Shown in pieces: positions 17,238 to 26,054 of a DNA stretch of 32,231 bases (positions are counted from its first letter, which is position 1; every line of letters begins with the position of its first letter). Position numbers and translations under genes: made by a program. The stretch is taken from NCBI GenBank assembly GCA_036013055.1, contig DASCQM010000008.1, positions 1 to 32,231 on the forward strand. The letters are read 5' to 3'. This stretch comes from SHYR01 sp036013055. GTDB taxonomy: Bacteria; Chloroflexota; Dehalococcoidia; UBA2979. The notes beneath the pieces are model-generated. The model was given only the letters and a program-made list of their open reading frames with translations, made no database searches and was not told where the DNA came from.

Positions 17238-18179
17238 ATGCCTGACGCAGCGCGCAAGACGGCACTGCCATCGCCCGCGCTCGTGACGGGTGCCTCCGGG
17301 TTCATTGGCTCGCATCTCGTCAGCCGCCTCGTGGCTGAGGGTTGCGAGGTCGTCGGCATCGACATCAACACCGCGCAACGCCCGACGCCCGAGGGCGCCA
17401 CGATCGACGCTGTCGATATCCGCGACGCGAACGCCGTGCGGCGTGTGGTCAGCGAGACGCAGCCGAAGGCGGTGTATCACCTCGCCGCGCAGGCCTCCGT
17501 CGCTGTCTCGATGCGCGAGCCGGTCGCCGACATCGAAGCAAACGTGCTGGGCACGGTGAACCTGGCGCAGGCAGCGATCGAATCCGACATACAGCGCTTC
17601 GTCTTCTTCTCGACCGGTGGTGCGCTCTACGGCGAACCGGAGCGCGTGCCGGTTAGCGAGGACGCACCGCCGCAACCAGAATCCGTCTACGGCGCATCCA
17701 AGCTGGCGGCGGAGCGCTACCTACGGCTGCTCTGTGACGCGGCCGGCGTCGATCTCTCGATCCTGCGTCCGGCGAATATCTACGGGCCGGGGCAGGACCC
17801 ACACGGCGAGGCCGGTGTGATCGCGATCTTCGCGGCGCTGATGCTGGCCGGTGAGCCCGCGAAGATCTTTGGCGATGGCAATCAGCAGCGTGACTATATC
17901 CACGTCGACGACGCACTCGACGCCGCGTTGCTCTCCGTCGTCGGCGAGCCAGCGACGTGCCTGATCGGCAGTGGCATCGGCACGTCAACGCGCGAGATCT
18001 TCGACCTGGTGGCGGCCGCCTGCGGATACGAGCGCGAGCCCGTGTTCGTGCCGGAGCGCCCCGGCGATATCCAGCGCATCGCGCTCGACGCGTCGCGCGC
18101 TGCCGACGTCTGGGGCTGGCGGCCGCGCACGGTCCTCGCCGATGGGCTCGCGGCGACCGTGGATTCGTTCAGGGCGTAG
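17238..18179 (+). CDS. NAD-dependent sugar epimerase/dehydratase (GalE-like)
   Basis: The product has 313 residues. It begins with the Rossmann motif LVTGASGFIGSHLVSRL and continues with VYHLAAQASV, FFSTGGALYGE and the catalytic YGASK (Tyr-x-x-x-Lys), with RPANIYGPGQ downstream. This is the extended SDR family that acts on nucleotide sugars (UDP-glucose 4-epimerase and relatives); the exact sugar is not determined. It sits 12 bp after gyrA and 2 bp before the glycosyltransferase gene, so it probably supplies an activated sugar for the surface glycan genes that follow. Confidence 0.9.
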   Translation: MPDAARKTALPSPALVTGASGFIGSHLVSRLVAEGCEVVGIDINTAQRPTPEGATIDAVDIRDANAVRRVVSETQPKAVYHLAAQASVAVSMREPVADIEANVLGTVNLAQAAIESDIQRFVFFSTGGALYGEPERVPVSEDAPPQPESVYGASKLAAERYLRLLCDAAGVDLSILRPANIYGPGQDPHGEAGVIAIFAALMLAGEPAKIFGDGNQQRDYIHVDDALDAALLSVVGEPATCLIGSGIGTSTREIFDLVAAACGYEREPVFVPERPGDIQRIALDASRAADVWGWRPRTVLADGLAATVDSFRA

Positions 18180-18181
18180 CG

Positions 18182-19762
18182 ATGACCTCGCCCGCGTCGA
18201 GCCTGCGCAGCCTCTTCGCTCGCGGCAGCACGACGAAGGAGGCAACGCTGATCGCGGCGGTCAGCCTGATCCCCGCACTGCTCTACCTCCCGTTCGTCAA
18301 CGAGCCGCTGTTCGGCGACGAGGCGGTCTACTCGACGGTTGCGCTCGGACTGCTCGACGGGCAACTGCCCTACCGCGACCTCTTCGACAACAAGCCGCCG
18401 CTGCTCTACGGCTGGTTCGCGCTCAGCTTCCTGCTCTTCGGCGAGGAGGCGTACGCACCACGACTGATCGTCGCTGCGGCGCTCAGCGGAACCGCCGCGC
18501 TCGTGCATGCGCAGGCGCGCCTGCTCTTCTCGCGCGGGCTCGCGTTCGCCGCCAGTGGTGCCTTCGCGGCGCTCACGGCAGCCACGGTGCTGACGGCCAA
18601 CGCCACGAGCGAGATCCTGATGGTGCTGCCGATGACGGCATCGCTGGTCGCGTTCACGCTGGCGATCCGCTCCGGGAGCGGGCGATGGATGCTCGCCGCT
18701 GGTCTGCTCAGCGGGGTCGCGCTGATGACGAAGCCGGTCGCGCTCTGGCCCGGCATCGCGCTCGGCCTCTTCGCGCTGGCGTCGGTGTGGCGCACGCACG
18801 CGACGCTGCCGCAGCGACTCGCCCCGGCGCTGATCTTCGCCGCCGGCGCGGCGCTCGCGTCGCTGCTTGTGCTGCTGCCGGTGGTGCTCAGCGGCACGTT
18901 TGGCGATTTCTACGACGCAACAGTCCGCTTCCCGGTGCAGTACCGCGACGAACTGACGAACGAGGACCGGCTGACGCGCTTCCTGATGGAATCGTTCGTG
19001 CGCATGCCGCTCTTCGCGGGGCCGCTGACGTTCGCGGCGCTCGCCGGTCTCGCCGTCGCCCTCCGACGCAGGGCGTGGCCGGACGACCAGTTGCTGCTCT
19101 TCTGGGGCGCGGGCTGCGCGTTCGGCGTCGCCTCGCCGGGCTTCTTCTTCCCGCACTACTTCGTGCAGCTCTTCCCGGCGATGGCGCTACTGACGGCTGT
19201 CGCGCTCCGCTCCGGCGTCGTGGTCCCGCGTCCGACGCGCGCACCTGCGGCGAACCTGGCGATCGTGCTCATCGGCGGCGCGTCCCTCGCGTCGGCGATC
19301 GGGCTCAACGGCGACGCCTACACGACGACCGACGGCGACCAGCAGCACATCGAGCGCGGGCTCTACGGCTCTCGGGTGCTGCGCGAGAACGACAGCGCGG
19401 AGCTGGCCGCCTATCTCAACGCGCGGATGGCCCCCGGCGACACGATCTACGTCCACGGCCCGGAGACGGCGATCTACTTCTACAGCGGCCGCCAGCCGAC
19501 AGTACGCTATTTCTACTCGACGCCGATCCGCGTACGCCGCGACCTTGGCGTCTTCGACGAGATCGTCGCGCAGCTTGAGGCGTCGAAGCCGACCTACATC
19601 GTCGATGGTTTCGTAGTGACGCCCGCCGACGACTGGAACCTCTCGTACGTCGCGAACGGGACGATCAACCTGCATCCGCCGGACTTCGTGGCACTGCTGG
19701 AACGCGACTACGAGTTCGTCGACCACGTCTTCTTCGCGAACGTCTATCGCCTCAAGCGGTGA
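18182..19762 (+). CDS. GT39-like polytopic glycosyltransferase
   Basis: The product has 526 residues, starting at ATG 18182 just after the epimerase stop codon. It has about ten hydrophobic helices. The first extracellular loop reads NEPLFGDEAVYSTVALG, with the Asp-Glu that marks the C-type (GT39/GT83) integral membrane glycosyltransferases, followed by RDLFDNKPPLLYGWFAL, a conserved Asp-x-Lys-Pro-Pro. The C-terminal 130 residues are soluble and probably face outside. Such enzymes take sugar from a lipid-linked donor and add it to protein, lipid or glycan; its acceptor is unknown. Its 3' end overlaps the O-antigen-ligase-like gene on the other strand by 11 bp. Confidence 0.85.
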   Translation: MTSPASSLRSLFARGSTTKEATLIAAVSLIPALLYLPFVNEPLFGDEAVYSTVALGLLDGQLPYRDLFDNKPPLLYGWFALSFLLFGEEAYAPRLIVAAALSGTAALVHAQARLLFSRGLAFAASGAFAALTAATVLTANATSEILMVLPMTASLVAFTLAIRSGSGRWMLAAGLLSGVALMTKPVALWPGIALGLFALASVWRTHATLPQRLAPALIFAAGAALASLLVLLPVVLSGTFGDFYDATVRFPVQYRDELTNEDRLTRFLMESFVRMPLFAGPLTFAALAGLAVALRRRAWPDDQLLLFWGAGCAFGVASPGFFFPHYFVQLFPAMALLTAVALRSGVVVPRPTRAPAANLAIVLIGGASLASAIGLNGDAYTTTDGDQQHIERGLYGSRVLRENDSAELAAYLNARMAPGDTIYVHGPETAIYFYSGRQPTVRYFYSTPIRVRRDLGVFDEIVAQLEASKPTYIVDGFVVTPADDWNLSYVANGTINLHPPDFVALLERDYEFVDHVFFANVYRLKR

Positions 19763-21218
19763 CGGGCGGTGCCTCGTCGTCGTTCGACGCCACATGGTCG
19801 GCGGCGGCAGCGAGGGCGGGGAGCACCCAGAACCAGCGCGCCCACAGTAGCGGCTCAAACATGCCCGTGACGCCGTAGGCCAGCACGCCGACCGCGAGCC
19901 CGTAGAGCAGGAGGTGCGCCTCGCTGCCCGTCCCGTCAGCCAACGGCCGATAAGCCCGCCAGAGCCACCACAGCCCGCTGAGCGGGATCAGTAAGACGCC
20001 GGCCAGCCCGAGTACGCCACCGGCCGCCCAGAGCTGGAGATAGATGTTGTGCGTCGTCAGGACGTCGGCGAAGCCGTTGCCCAGCAGCGGCGATCCCGTG
20101 GCCTGATCGAGCCCAGCGCTCAGCACATCGAGGCGCTGCGTGTTCACGGCCACGTCCTCGTTGCGTCGGATCATACGACTGAGCGCGTCGGTGCCCCAGG
20201 AGCGGTTCACGTCCGCCTGGAAGAACTCGCTGACCGAGTCGGAGGAGAAGTTCGTCGCCATCACGCTCACGGCGAGCAGCGCGAAACCGGCGACGCCGAT
20301 CGCGGCCATCCGCGACGTGAGACCAACGTCTGTCCGCAGCAACGGCACGAACATCACCATCACGGCGACCACGCCGACGAACCCGGTGCGCGATCCCGTC
20401 AGCAGCATCGCCAGCGTCATCAGCAGCAGCAGCGCCCACACCGCCAGCCGCCTTCGCCCCTCGCTGAGCAGCGCGAGCGCGATCGTCGGTCCTGCGAAGA
20501 GCGCGACCATTTGCCCGAGCTGGTTGGCGTGCTGCGCGAGGCCGTGCATCCGCCCGTCGCGGTAGTCGACGTGAACGACGCCCAGCACCGCCGAGAGCGC
20601 GAGCGCCACGGCGAGCAGCAGGATCGCCACGCGGATCTGCCGCACATCGGGTGCCCAGACCATGACGACGAGCTGCAATCCAGCCGCGACCAGCACGAGC
20701 TGGGCGATGTTGGCGAGGCTCGCGTCGGGTCTGTCGCTGTCGAGCGTCCCGACGAGCCCTCCGGCCGCCATCAGCGCGACCGCGGCGAGCACGAGCAGCG
20801 AGGGGCGACGGCGTCGGGCGCTGCGCAGGTACAGCGGCAGCAGCAGCGCGAGCGTGGCGATCAGCGGCGCGTCGACGTAGCGCAGGATCAGCGTGTGCGG
20901 GTAGAACTGTCCGGCGTACACCGTGGGGCCGAAGCGAAATGTGTTCCAACCGACGACGAGGAAGACGAAGTACATCAGTGCGGTCGCCGTCGGACGTGCG
21001 CCGAAGTGGCCGACGGCCAGCACGGCGAGCACACCGAACAGGCCCGCCGCGACGAGGACCCGACCGGCCTCCGGTACGACCATGATCAGGATGTTCGCCG
21101 TCGCCAGTGCCACCGCCGCAGAGATCAGCGCGTGCCGACGGTCGCGCAGCCAGAGTGAGATCAGGCGCGCGGAATCCGCTGCTCCCGGGGTCACGTCAGG
21201 GGTCGTGCCAGAGCTCAT
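19752..21218 (-). CDS. O-antigen ligase/polymerase-like membrane protein (Wzy_C type)
   Basis: The product has 488 residues with about 12 hydrophobic segments. The signature of the O-antigen ligase family is in the C-terminal third, GSPLLGNGFADVLTTHNIYL then QLWAAGGVLGLAGVLL, with the conserved His in the large periplasmic loop, and SRTGFVGVVAV earlier. Family members ligate or polymerise lipid-carried glycan at the outer membrane face or, in monoderms, attach it to cell-wall polymers. Here it lies on the opposite strand, convergent with the GT39-like gene, so it is not in that operon but is likely part of the same surface-glycan function. Confidence 0.85.
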   Translation of the reverse strand: MSSGTTPDVTPGAADSARLISLWLRDRRHALISAAVALATANILIMVVPEAGRVLVAAGLFGVLAVLAVGHFGARPTATALMYFVFLVVGWNTFRFGPTVYAGQFYPHTLILRYVDAPLIATLALLLPLYLRSARRRRPSLLVLAAVALMAAGGLVGTLDSDRPDASLANIAQLVLVAAGLQLVVMVWAPDVRQIRVAILLLAVALALSAVLGVVHVDYRDGRMHGLAQHANQLGQMVALFAGPTIALALLSEGRRRLAVWALLLLMTLAMLLTGSRTGFVGVVAVMVMFVPLLRTDVGLTSRMAAIGVAGFALLAVSVMATNFSSDSVSEFFQADVNRSWGTDALSRMIRRNEDVAVNTQRLDVLSAGLDQATGSPLLGNGFADVLTTHNIYLQLWAAGGVLGLAGVLLIPLSGLWWLWRAYRPLADGTGSEAHLLLYGLAVGVLAYGVTGMFEPLLWARWFWVLPALAAAADHVASNDDEAPPVTA

Positions 21219-21370
21219 GGTCGCGCCCGGTGGACTACTGCGGTCCGCACCGACATCGGTGCTGCGCCGGTTCGATCACAGCCTATCGGAGCCTCGGCGC
21301 TGACGCCGAAGAAGCGTGGACGCCATGATGGAGCGGGCGTGACCGCCAGTCCCGCGCGCAAGGAGCCACG

Positions 21371-22567
21371 ATCGCCAGCGCATCCACCGTCGCCGAGCAA
21401 CTGAGGGCGCGTTCGCGCTCGACGGTTCCGCTCGCTCTGCAGCGGGAGTGGCTGCTCTACCCGCTCGCGGTCTTCGCGACGACGCGCATCCTCATCGCGG
21501 CTGGCGCGCTGGTCGCGCAATCCGCAATCGAGGGGACGGCCGCACTCTCCGAATTCGTCAACTGGGACGCCAACTGGTACCTCACGATCGTCGAGAGCGG
21601 GTACACCTACACGCCGGGCGAGGAGAGCAGCATCGCGTTCTTCCCGCTCTTTCCGCTTGCGATCGAGGCCGTTGAATTGGTCACGCGCGACCTTGTCGTC
21701 GCCGGGATGCTCGTCAGCCACCTCTGCTTCCTCGGTGCGCTGATGCTGCTCTTCCGCCTGACGGTGCTCGTCACCTCCGATGCCGCGGTCGCACGTCGAA
21801 CGGTGCTCTACATCGCGATCTTCCCGACGGCGCTGTTCTTCAGCGCGATCTACACGGAGAGCATGTTCCTGCTCTTCGCCGCCGCGTCGTTCTATTTCGC
21901 CCGGCAGCGCACGTGGTGGTGGGCGGGCATCTTCGGCGCGCTCGCGTCGGTGACCCGCATCGTCGGCGTGCTGCTGATCCCGACGCTGCTGATCGAGTTC
22001 GGCCGCGCGCACGGCCTGACGTGGCGTGCACTGATCGACGTGTCGAGCGCCCGTCTCGCTCTCGCAACCGCGTGGGAGCAGCGGGGCTCTGTCCTCGCGA
22101 TCGGCCTGACCGCGACGGGGTTGCTGGCCTTCATCGCGTACAACTGGCTGGCGTTCGACGACCCGCTCGCGTTCATGAAGGTGCAGGAAGGTTGGCGGCG
22201 TCACTTCGTCGGGCCGCTGGTTGCGACATTGCGGTCGGTCGCGCTGCTGACGATGCGCGATTTCGCGTTCCGCGCCGCGCTCGATCTGGGCGCGATGGCG
22301 CTGACGCTGGCAGCGCTGCCGCTGATCTGGCGGCGTCTGCATCCCGGGTACGCGATCTACGTGGCACTGGTCGTGCTGCTGCCCGCCGCGTCGTGGAACC
22401 CGTATAGCTGGTCGATCGCGCGCTACATCCTGGCGGCGTTCCCGATCTTCATGCTGCTCGGGATGATCGGCCGTCGACCAATCGTCCATCACGCGATCAC
22501 CGCCACGTCCGCGATCGGACTCGGCGTCGCAACGGCCGTATACGCAGGCGGCTTCTTCGTCGCATGA
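21371..22567 (+). CDS. PIG-V-like mannosyltransferase, start probably non-canonical
   Basis: The protein is recognisable from NWDANWYLTIVESGYTYTPG and AFFPLFPLAIEAVEL (a conserved N-terminal loop) and several long hydrophobic segments, as in PIG-V/GT76-related mannosyltransferases. The open frame extends upstream to 21329 with no ATG, GTG or TTG before 21677, yet the conserved N-terminal loop and first membrane segment lie upstream of 21677. The best start is therefore ATC 21371, 5 nt after a perfect AAGGAG (21360-21365), giving about 398 residues. The alternatives are a base error (ATC for ATG), a frameshift from GTG 21339, or a truncated TTG start. Polyprenyl-phosphate mannose, made by the next gene, is the likely donor. 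Confidence 0.75.
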   Translation: MASASTVAEQLRARSRSTVPLALQREWLLYPLAVFATTRILIAAGALVAQSAIEGTAALSEFVNWDANWYLTIVESGYTYTPGEESSIAFFPLFPLAIEAVELVTRDLVVAGMLVSHLCFLGALMLLFRLTVLVTSDAAVARRTVLYIAIFPTALFFSAIYTESMFLLFAAASFYFARQRTWWWAGIFGALASVTRIVGVLLIPTLLIEFGRAHGLTWRALIDVSSARLALATAWEQRGSVLAIGLTATGLLAFIAYNWLAFDDPLAFMKVQEGWRRHFVGPLVATLRSVALLTMRDFAFRAALDLGAMALTLAALPLIWRRLHPGYAIYVALVVLLPAASWNPYSWSIARYILAAFPIFMLLGMIGRRPIVHHAITATSAIGLGVATAVYAGGFFVA

Positions 22568-22613
22568 GCGAAGATGGGGCACGTACCGCGAGCGAGAGCA
22601 GCGAGGAGCGTAG

Positions 22614-23381
22614 GTGAGCAGTCCCGAGCCACAGCACACGACGACCGTCGTGATCCCGACCTACAACGAGGCGGAGAACGTGCGCGTGATCGTCGAGCGC
22701 GTGCTCGGTGCGCTCGCGACCGACGTGCTGATCGTCGATGACTCGTCGCCAGACGGCACGGGCCGCATCGCCGACGAGATGGCCGCCGCTGATGGTCGCG
22801 TCCACGTGCTACATCGACCGCTCGCGTCCGGCTTCGCAGGCGCGTACCGCGACGGCTTCATGCGGGCGATCGAGGACGGCTACGCGTTGATCTTTCAGAT
22901 GGACGCCGACGGCTCGCACGACCCGGCGACACTGCCGGTGATGCGCGCCGCCCTCGACGGCTCGGACAACATCGATGGCGCGGCGACCGAAGGCGGCTGC
23001 GATCTCGTGATCGGTTCGCGCTACATGAGCGGCGGGGCGCTGGAGAACTGGCCGTGGTTCCGTCGCTGGTTGAGCAACGGCGGCGGCATCTACGCGCGGC
23101 TGCTGCTGGGCGTGCCCGTGAGCGACCCCACCGGCGGCTTCAAGGGTTGGCGCGCGGACCTGCTGAAGCGGATTGAGCCGGCGACGACGCAGTCCGAGGG
23201 CTACGTCTTCCAGATCGAGACGACGCTGCGTGCGCTGAAGGCGGGCGCACGGGTGCAGGAAGTCCCGATCACGTTCCGTGAACGCGTCGCGGGCACATCG
23301 AAGATGTCGTCCGCGATCATCTTCGAGGCGGCGTTTCGGGTACTGGTGATGGCGCTGCGCGGCGGCCGCTACCGTGGCTGA
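22614..23381 (+). CDS. Polyprenol-phosphate mannose synthase-like glycosyltransferase (GT2, DPM1 type)
   Basis: The product has 255 residues. It has the GT2 elements in order: VVIPTYNEAENV, VDDSSPDGTG (the DDSSPDGT motif of DPM1-like synthases), FQMDADGSHDP (the Asp-x-Asp metal site), and SDPTGGFKGWRADLL. There are no obvious membrane segments at the C-terminus, so it resembles short polyprenyl-phosphate-mannose synthases. It would transfer mannose from GDP-mannose to polyprenyl phosphate at the inner face. GTG 22614 follows GAGGAG with a 5-nt gap. It is 46 bp after the PIG-V-like gene, its likely partner. Confidence 0.9.
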   Translation: MSSPEPQHTTTVVIPTYNEAENVRVIVERVLGALATDVLIVDDSSPDGTGRIADEMAAADGRVHVLHRPLASGFAGAYRDGFMRAIEDGYALIFQMDADGSHDPATLPVMRAALDGSDNIDGAATEGGCDLVIGSRYMSGGALENWPWFRRWLSNGGGIYARLLLGVPVSDPTGGFKGWRADLLKRIEPATTQSEGYVFQIETTLRALKAGARVQEVPITFRERVAGTSKMSSAIIFEAAFRVLVMALRGGRYRG

Positions 23382-23415
23382 GAGCGAGCTGAGTACGCGC
23401 GGTTGCCGCATCGGA

Positions 23416-23429
23416 GGTGCCGGGGCACC
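23416..23429. other. Small inverted repeat upstream of the flippase-like gene
   Basis: GGTGCC-GG-GGCACC is flanked on both sides by the direct repeat ATCGGA. It lies in the 107-bp gap between the mannose synthase and flippase-like genes. There is no T run. Function unknown. Confidence 0.3.
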
Positions 23430-23488
23430 ATCGGATCCCCGCCCGGCCGCGACGGTGTCGCGGCGGCTTGAGCCAGTGAGGCCCTGAC

Positions 23489-24502
23489 ATGAGACGACTG
23501 CGAGGCCGCCACCGCGCAACGCTCGCACTGCTGGTCGCCGTCGTCGCGTTCTCGCTGATCCGCAAGCTCGACCGCTCGGAGATCGCGTACCTGATCGGCG
23601 ACGTCGACTGGTCGCGGGTGGCGATCGCGGCGGCGCTCTCTGTCGTGCCGCTGACCCTGCGAGGGCTGCGCGCGGTCACGGTCTATCACCGCGCCGGATA
23701 CGCGATCGCGGGCGGCACGCTGACCGCGCTCACGATCCGCAACCACGCACTCGGCTCATTCACCGGTACGAGCGCCGCCGCGACGCTATCCGCGCACCGC
23801 GTACCAACGAGGAACGCGGTCGCGCTCTCCGCCTACGAGCGCATCATCGAGTTCACGACGCTCTTCCTGCTGCTCGGCGCAGCGCTGCTCGTGACGCTCG
23901 CGTCGACGGCGATCGCGGCCGGCGTGATCCTGTTCGGGGCGGCGAGCCTGCTGGTCGTGCTCACGATTACCTTCCGCTGGCTACAGGTCGCTGCGGGCTT
24001 CTACGGCCTCGCCTCCACGTTCGCGGCCCGGCTGCTGCCGACCGAAGCCGTCGCGACCGCGCTGATCGGGCCCCGCCTCTTCACGAGCACGCTGCTCCTG
24101 ACGCTCGCCGTCTTCGCGTTCGAGGCGCTGCAGGCGCTGCTCGTGATGCAGGCGCTGGGGCTCGACGTGAATCTCGCCGAGGCGTGGGTGATCGTGGCGA
24201 TCGGCATGGTGACCGGGATGGCGGCACTGCTCCCGCTCAGCCTCGGCACGCAGGACGTGGGCGCGGTCTGGGCGGTCGGCATCTACGGATTCGGCACGAG
24301 CGTTGGCGTGGCCGCCGCCCTCCTGTTGCGCCTCGCGGTCACGCTGCCCGCGCTGCTGCTCGGCGGGCTGGCTCTGTTGATCGGCGGCGGCTCCCACCCG
24401 GTGCAGCCGGCCGCCAGCGACACGGCGAGCGATGAGGTGGGTGACGTAGCGAACGATCCGACGCCCGAGCGCGACGTCGAGGGCTTCTTCCGCTCGCCCT
24501 AG
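23489..24502 (+). CDS. Flippase-like membrane protein (TIGR00374/UPF0104 type)
   Basis: The product has 337 residues and about eight hydrophobic segments. It carries the family-typical pattern: a charged N-terminus, then RKLDRSEIAYLIGDVDWS, VPLTLRGLRAVTVYHRAG, and near the middle SAYERIIEFTTLFLLL. The C-terminal half contains MTGMAALLPLSLGTQDVGAV-like spacing (MAALLPLSLGTQDVGAVWAV), where the family has P-x-S-x-G-x-x-E; here Gln-Asp replaces the usual Glu. This family includes the membrane domain of lysyl-phosphatidylglycerol synthetases and many proteins next to glycosyltransferases, thought to move lipid-linked molecules. It probably belongs to the glycan genes. Confidence 0.8.
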   Translation: MRRLRGRHRATLALLVAVVAFSLIRKLDRSEIAYLIGDVDWSRVAIAAALSVVPLTLRGLRAVTVYHRAGYAIAGGTLTALTIRNHALGSFTGTSAAATLSAHRVPTRNAVALSAYERIIEFTTLFLLLGAALLVTLASTAIAAGVILFGAASLLVVLTITFRWLQVAAGFYGLASTFAARLLPTEAVATALIGPRLFTSTLLLTLAVFAFEALQALLVMQALGLDVNLAEAWVIVAIGMVTGMAALLPLSLGTQDVGAVWAVGIYGFGTSVGVAAALLLRLAVTLPALLLGGLALLIGGGSHPVQPAASDTASDEVGDVANDPTPERDVEGFFRSP

Positions 24503-24561
24503 CCACCGCGACCTCGCGTGCCGCTGCCCCTGCTGCCTCGCGTACCGCTCGCTGCCACGCC

Positions 24562-24567
24562 TAGAAT
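24562..24567 (+). promoter_or_regulatory. -10 box TAGAAT for thiL (leaderless candidate)
   Basis: TAGAAT ends 6 nt before GTG 24574 with no Shine-Dalgarno sequence. The same hexamer lies upstream of gyrA. A -35 is not clear. I saw no TPP riboswitch in the 71-bp gap. Confidence 0.45.
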
Positions 24568-24573
24568 CGAACG

Positions 24574-25578
24574 GTGACCGAGACCGACCGCACCGAGTTC
24601 GACCTGATCGACCGCATCGTCGCCCGCCTCGGCGATGTGGCGGCCAGCGACATCCTCGTGCCTTCCGGCGACGACGCCGCCGTCTGGGCCAGCGACGGGC
24701 CGACCGTCGCCACGATCGACGCGCTCGTCGAAGGCACCCACTGGCGCGCCGACACAATGTCGCTCGCCGATGTCGGCTGGCGCGCGATCGCCGCCAGCGC
24801 GTCCGACATCGCGGCGATGGGTGCAACGCCACGCTACGCGCTCGTTGCGGCGACGCTCACGCCCTCGATGGATAGCGAAGCCGTCGACGGGTTGATCGAC
24901 GGGCTCGCCGCGAGCTGCCGTCAGCACGACGTCGAGATCGCAGGCGGCGACATCGTGCGCGGCAACGAGGCCGCGGTCACCGTCACGATGCTCGGTGTCG
25001 CCAGCGTCGAGGATGGCGCGGCACGGCTGCTGCGACGCGATGACGCTCGAACGGGCGATGCGATCGCCGTCTCCGGTCACCCCGGCGCCAGCGGTGCGGG
25101 ACTGGCGCTGATCGACGCCAGTCGCGGCGACGAGGCTGCGGCGAAGCCACTGACGGATGCGCACCGACGCCCCATCGGACGGGTCGCCCTCGGGCTGGCA
25201 GCGACCGCCGCCGGGCTGGGCTGCGCGATCGACATCTCCGACGGACTGCTGCAGGACCTCGGCCATATCGCGCGCAAGTCAGACGTCGGGCTGGAGGTCG
25301 ACCTCGACGCGCTGCCGCTGCACGCGGCTGCCGTCGAGCTGCTCGGACGCGAAGGCTCGCTCGACCTCGCGCTTGGCGGGGGCGAGGACTTCGAACTGGC
25401 GATCGTCGGCAACGGCGACGTGCTGGCAGCGCTCTCGACGTCGGATCTGCCGGTCACCGCGATCGGTCGCGTCGTCGAGGCGCATCGGGGCGAGGCGTGG
25501 GCGGTGACGGGTGCCGGCAACCGCTACGAGCCGCCGTCGGCTGGCTGGGATCAGCTGCGGTCAGGTGGCTCGTCATGA
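24574..25578 (+). CDS. thiL: Thiamine-monophosphate kinase
   Basis: The product has 334 residues. The N-terminal LVPSGDDAAVWASDG, with its GDDAA metal/ATP motif, is the ThiL signature, followed by DALVEGTHWRADTMS, VGWRAIAASASDIAAMGATP and later EIAGGDIVRGNEAAVTVT, AISDGLLQDL-type sequence (IDISDGLLQDLGHIA), and GGGEDFELAI. It makes thiamine diphosphate from thiamine phosphate and ATP. The gene overlaps tsaE by four bases (ATGA) at 25575-25578, so the two are coupled. Confidence 0.97.
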   Translation: MTETDRTEFDLIDRIVARLGDVAASDILVPSGDDAAVWASDGPTVATIDALVEGTHWRADTMSLADVGWRAIAASASDIAAMGATPRYALVAATLTPSMDSEAVDGLIDGLAASCRQHDVEIAGGDIVRGNEAAVTVTMLGVASVEDGAARLLRRDDARTGDAIAVSGHPGASGAGLALIDASRGDEAAAKPLTDAHRRPIGRVALGLAATAAGLGCAIDISDGLLQDLGHIARKSDVGLEVDLDALPLHAAAVELLGREGSLDLALGGGEDFELAIVGNGDVLAALSTSDLPVTAIGRVVEAHRGEAWAVTGAGNRYEPPSAGWDQLRSGGSS

Positions 25579-26054
25579 CCACCGCGAACCGCATCGCGGT
25601 CACGACCACCAGCGTCGTGCGCACGCGGGCGCTCGGCCGGCGCATGGCGAAGCTGCTGCGAGCCGGCGACGTGGTGTTGCTGCAAGGCCAGCTCGGCGCA
25701 GGCAAGACCTCGCTGGTGCAGGGCATCGGCGCGGGGCTGAAGGTCGATAACCCGGTCACCAGCCCCTCATACGTCCTGCTCGCGCAGCACGACGGGCCGA
25801 CGCCGCTCTACCACGCCGACCTCTACCGCCTGACCGAACCGGACGAGGTGCGCGAACTGGCGCTCGTCGAGCAGGCCATCGACGGCGTACTGCTGATCGA
25901 GTGGCCCGAACGCGCCGCCGACGCGCTGCCGACGGAGCATTTGCTCGTCGCGCTCGATGCCACCGAGGACGACCCCGACCACCGACGCATCACGATCGTC
26001 GCGAACGGTGAGCGCTACCGGCGCGTGATCGACGGGCTGAACGCCCGTGGCTGA
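25575..26054 (+). CDS. tsaE: tRNA threonylcarbamoyladenosine biosynthesis ATPase TsaE
   Basis: The product has 159 residues. It has a Walker A motif GQLGAGKTS (about 38-46) followed by LVQGIGAGLKV, TSPSYVLL and YHADLYRL, then VLLIEWPERA, all typical of TsaE. The protein supports assembly of the TsaB-TsaD-TsaE complex that makes t6A37 of ANN-decoding tRNAs. Start ATG 25575 overlaps thiL; its 3' end overlaps the start of tsaB by 8 bases. Confidence 0.97.
   Translation: MTTANRIAVTTTSVVRTRALGRRMAKLLRAGDVVLLQGQLGAGKTSLVQGIGAGLKVDNPVTSPSYVLLAQHDGPTPLYHADLYRLTEPDEVRELALVEQAIDGVLLIEWPERAADALPTEHLLVALDATEDDPDHRRITIVANGERYRRVIDGLNARG

Noticed and set aside
17894..19156. Minus-strand Arg/Gln/Glu-rich frame opposite the epimerase and GT39-like genes
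   Set aside because: Complement of leucine/alanine membrane-helix codons; no recognisable domain.
24503..24573. TPP riboswitch upstream of thiL
   Set aside because: The gap is only 71 bp and contains no TPP-riboswitch-like conserved core; ThiL genes are often not riboswitch-controlled.
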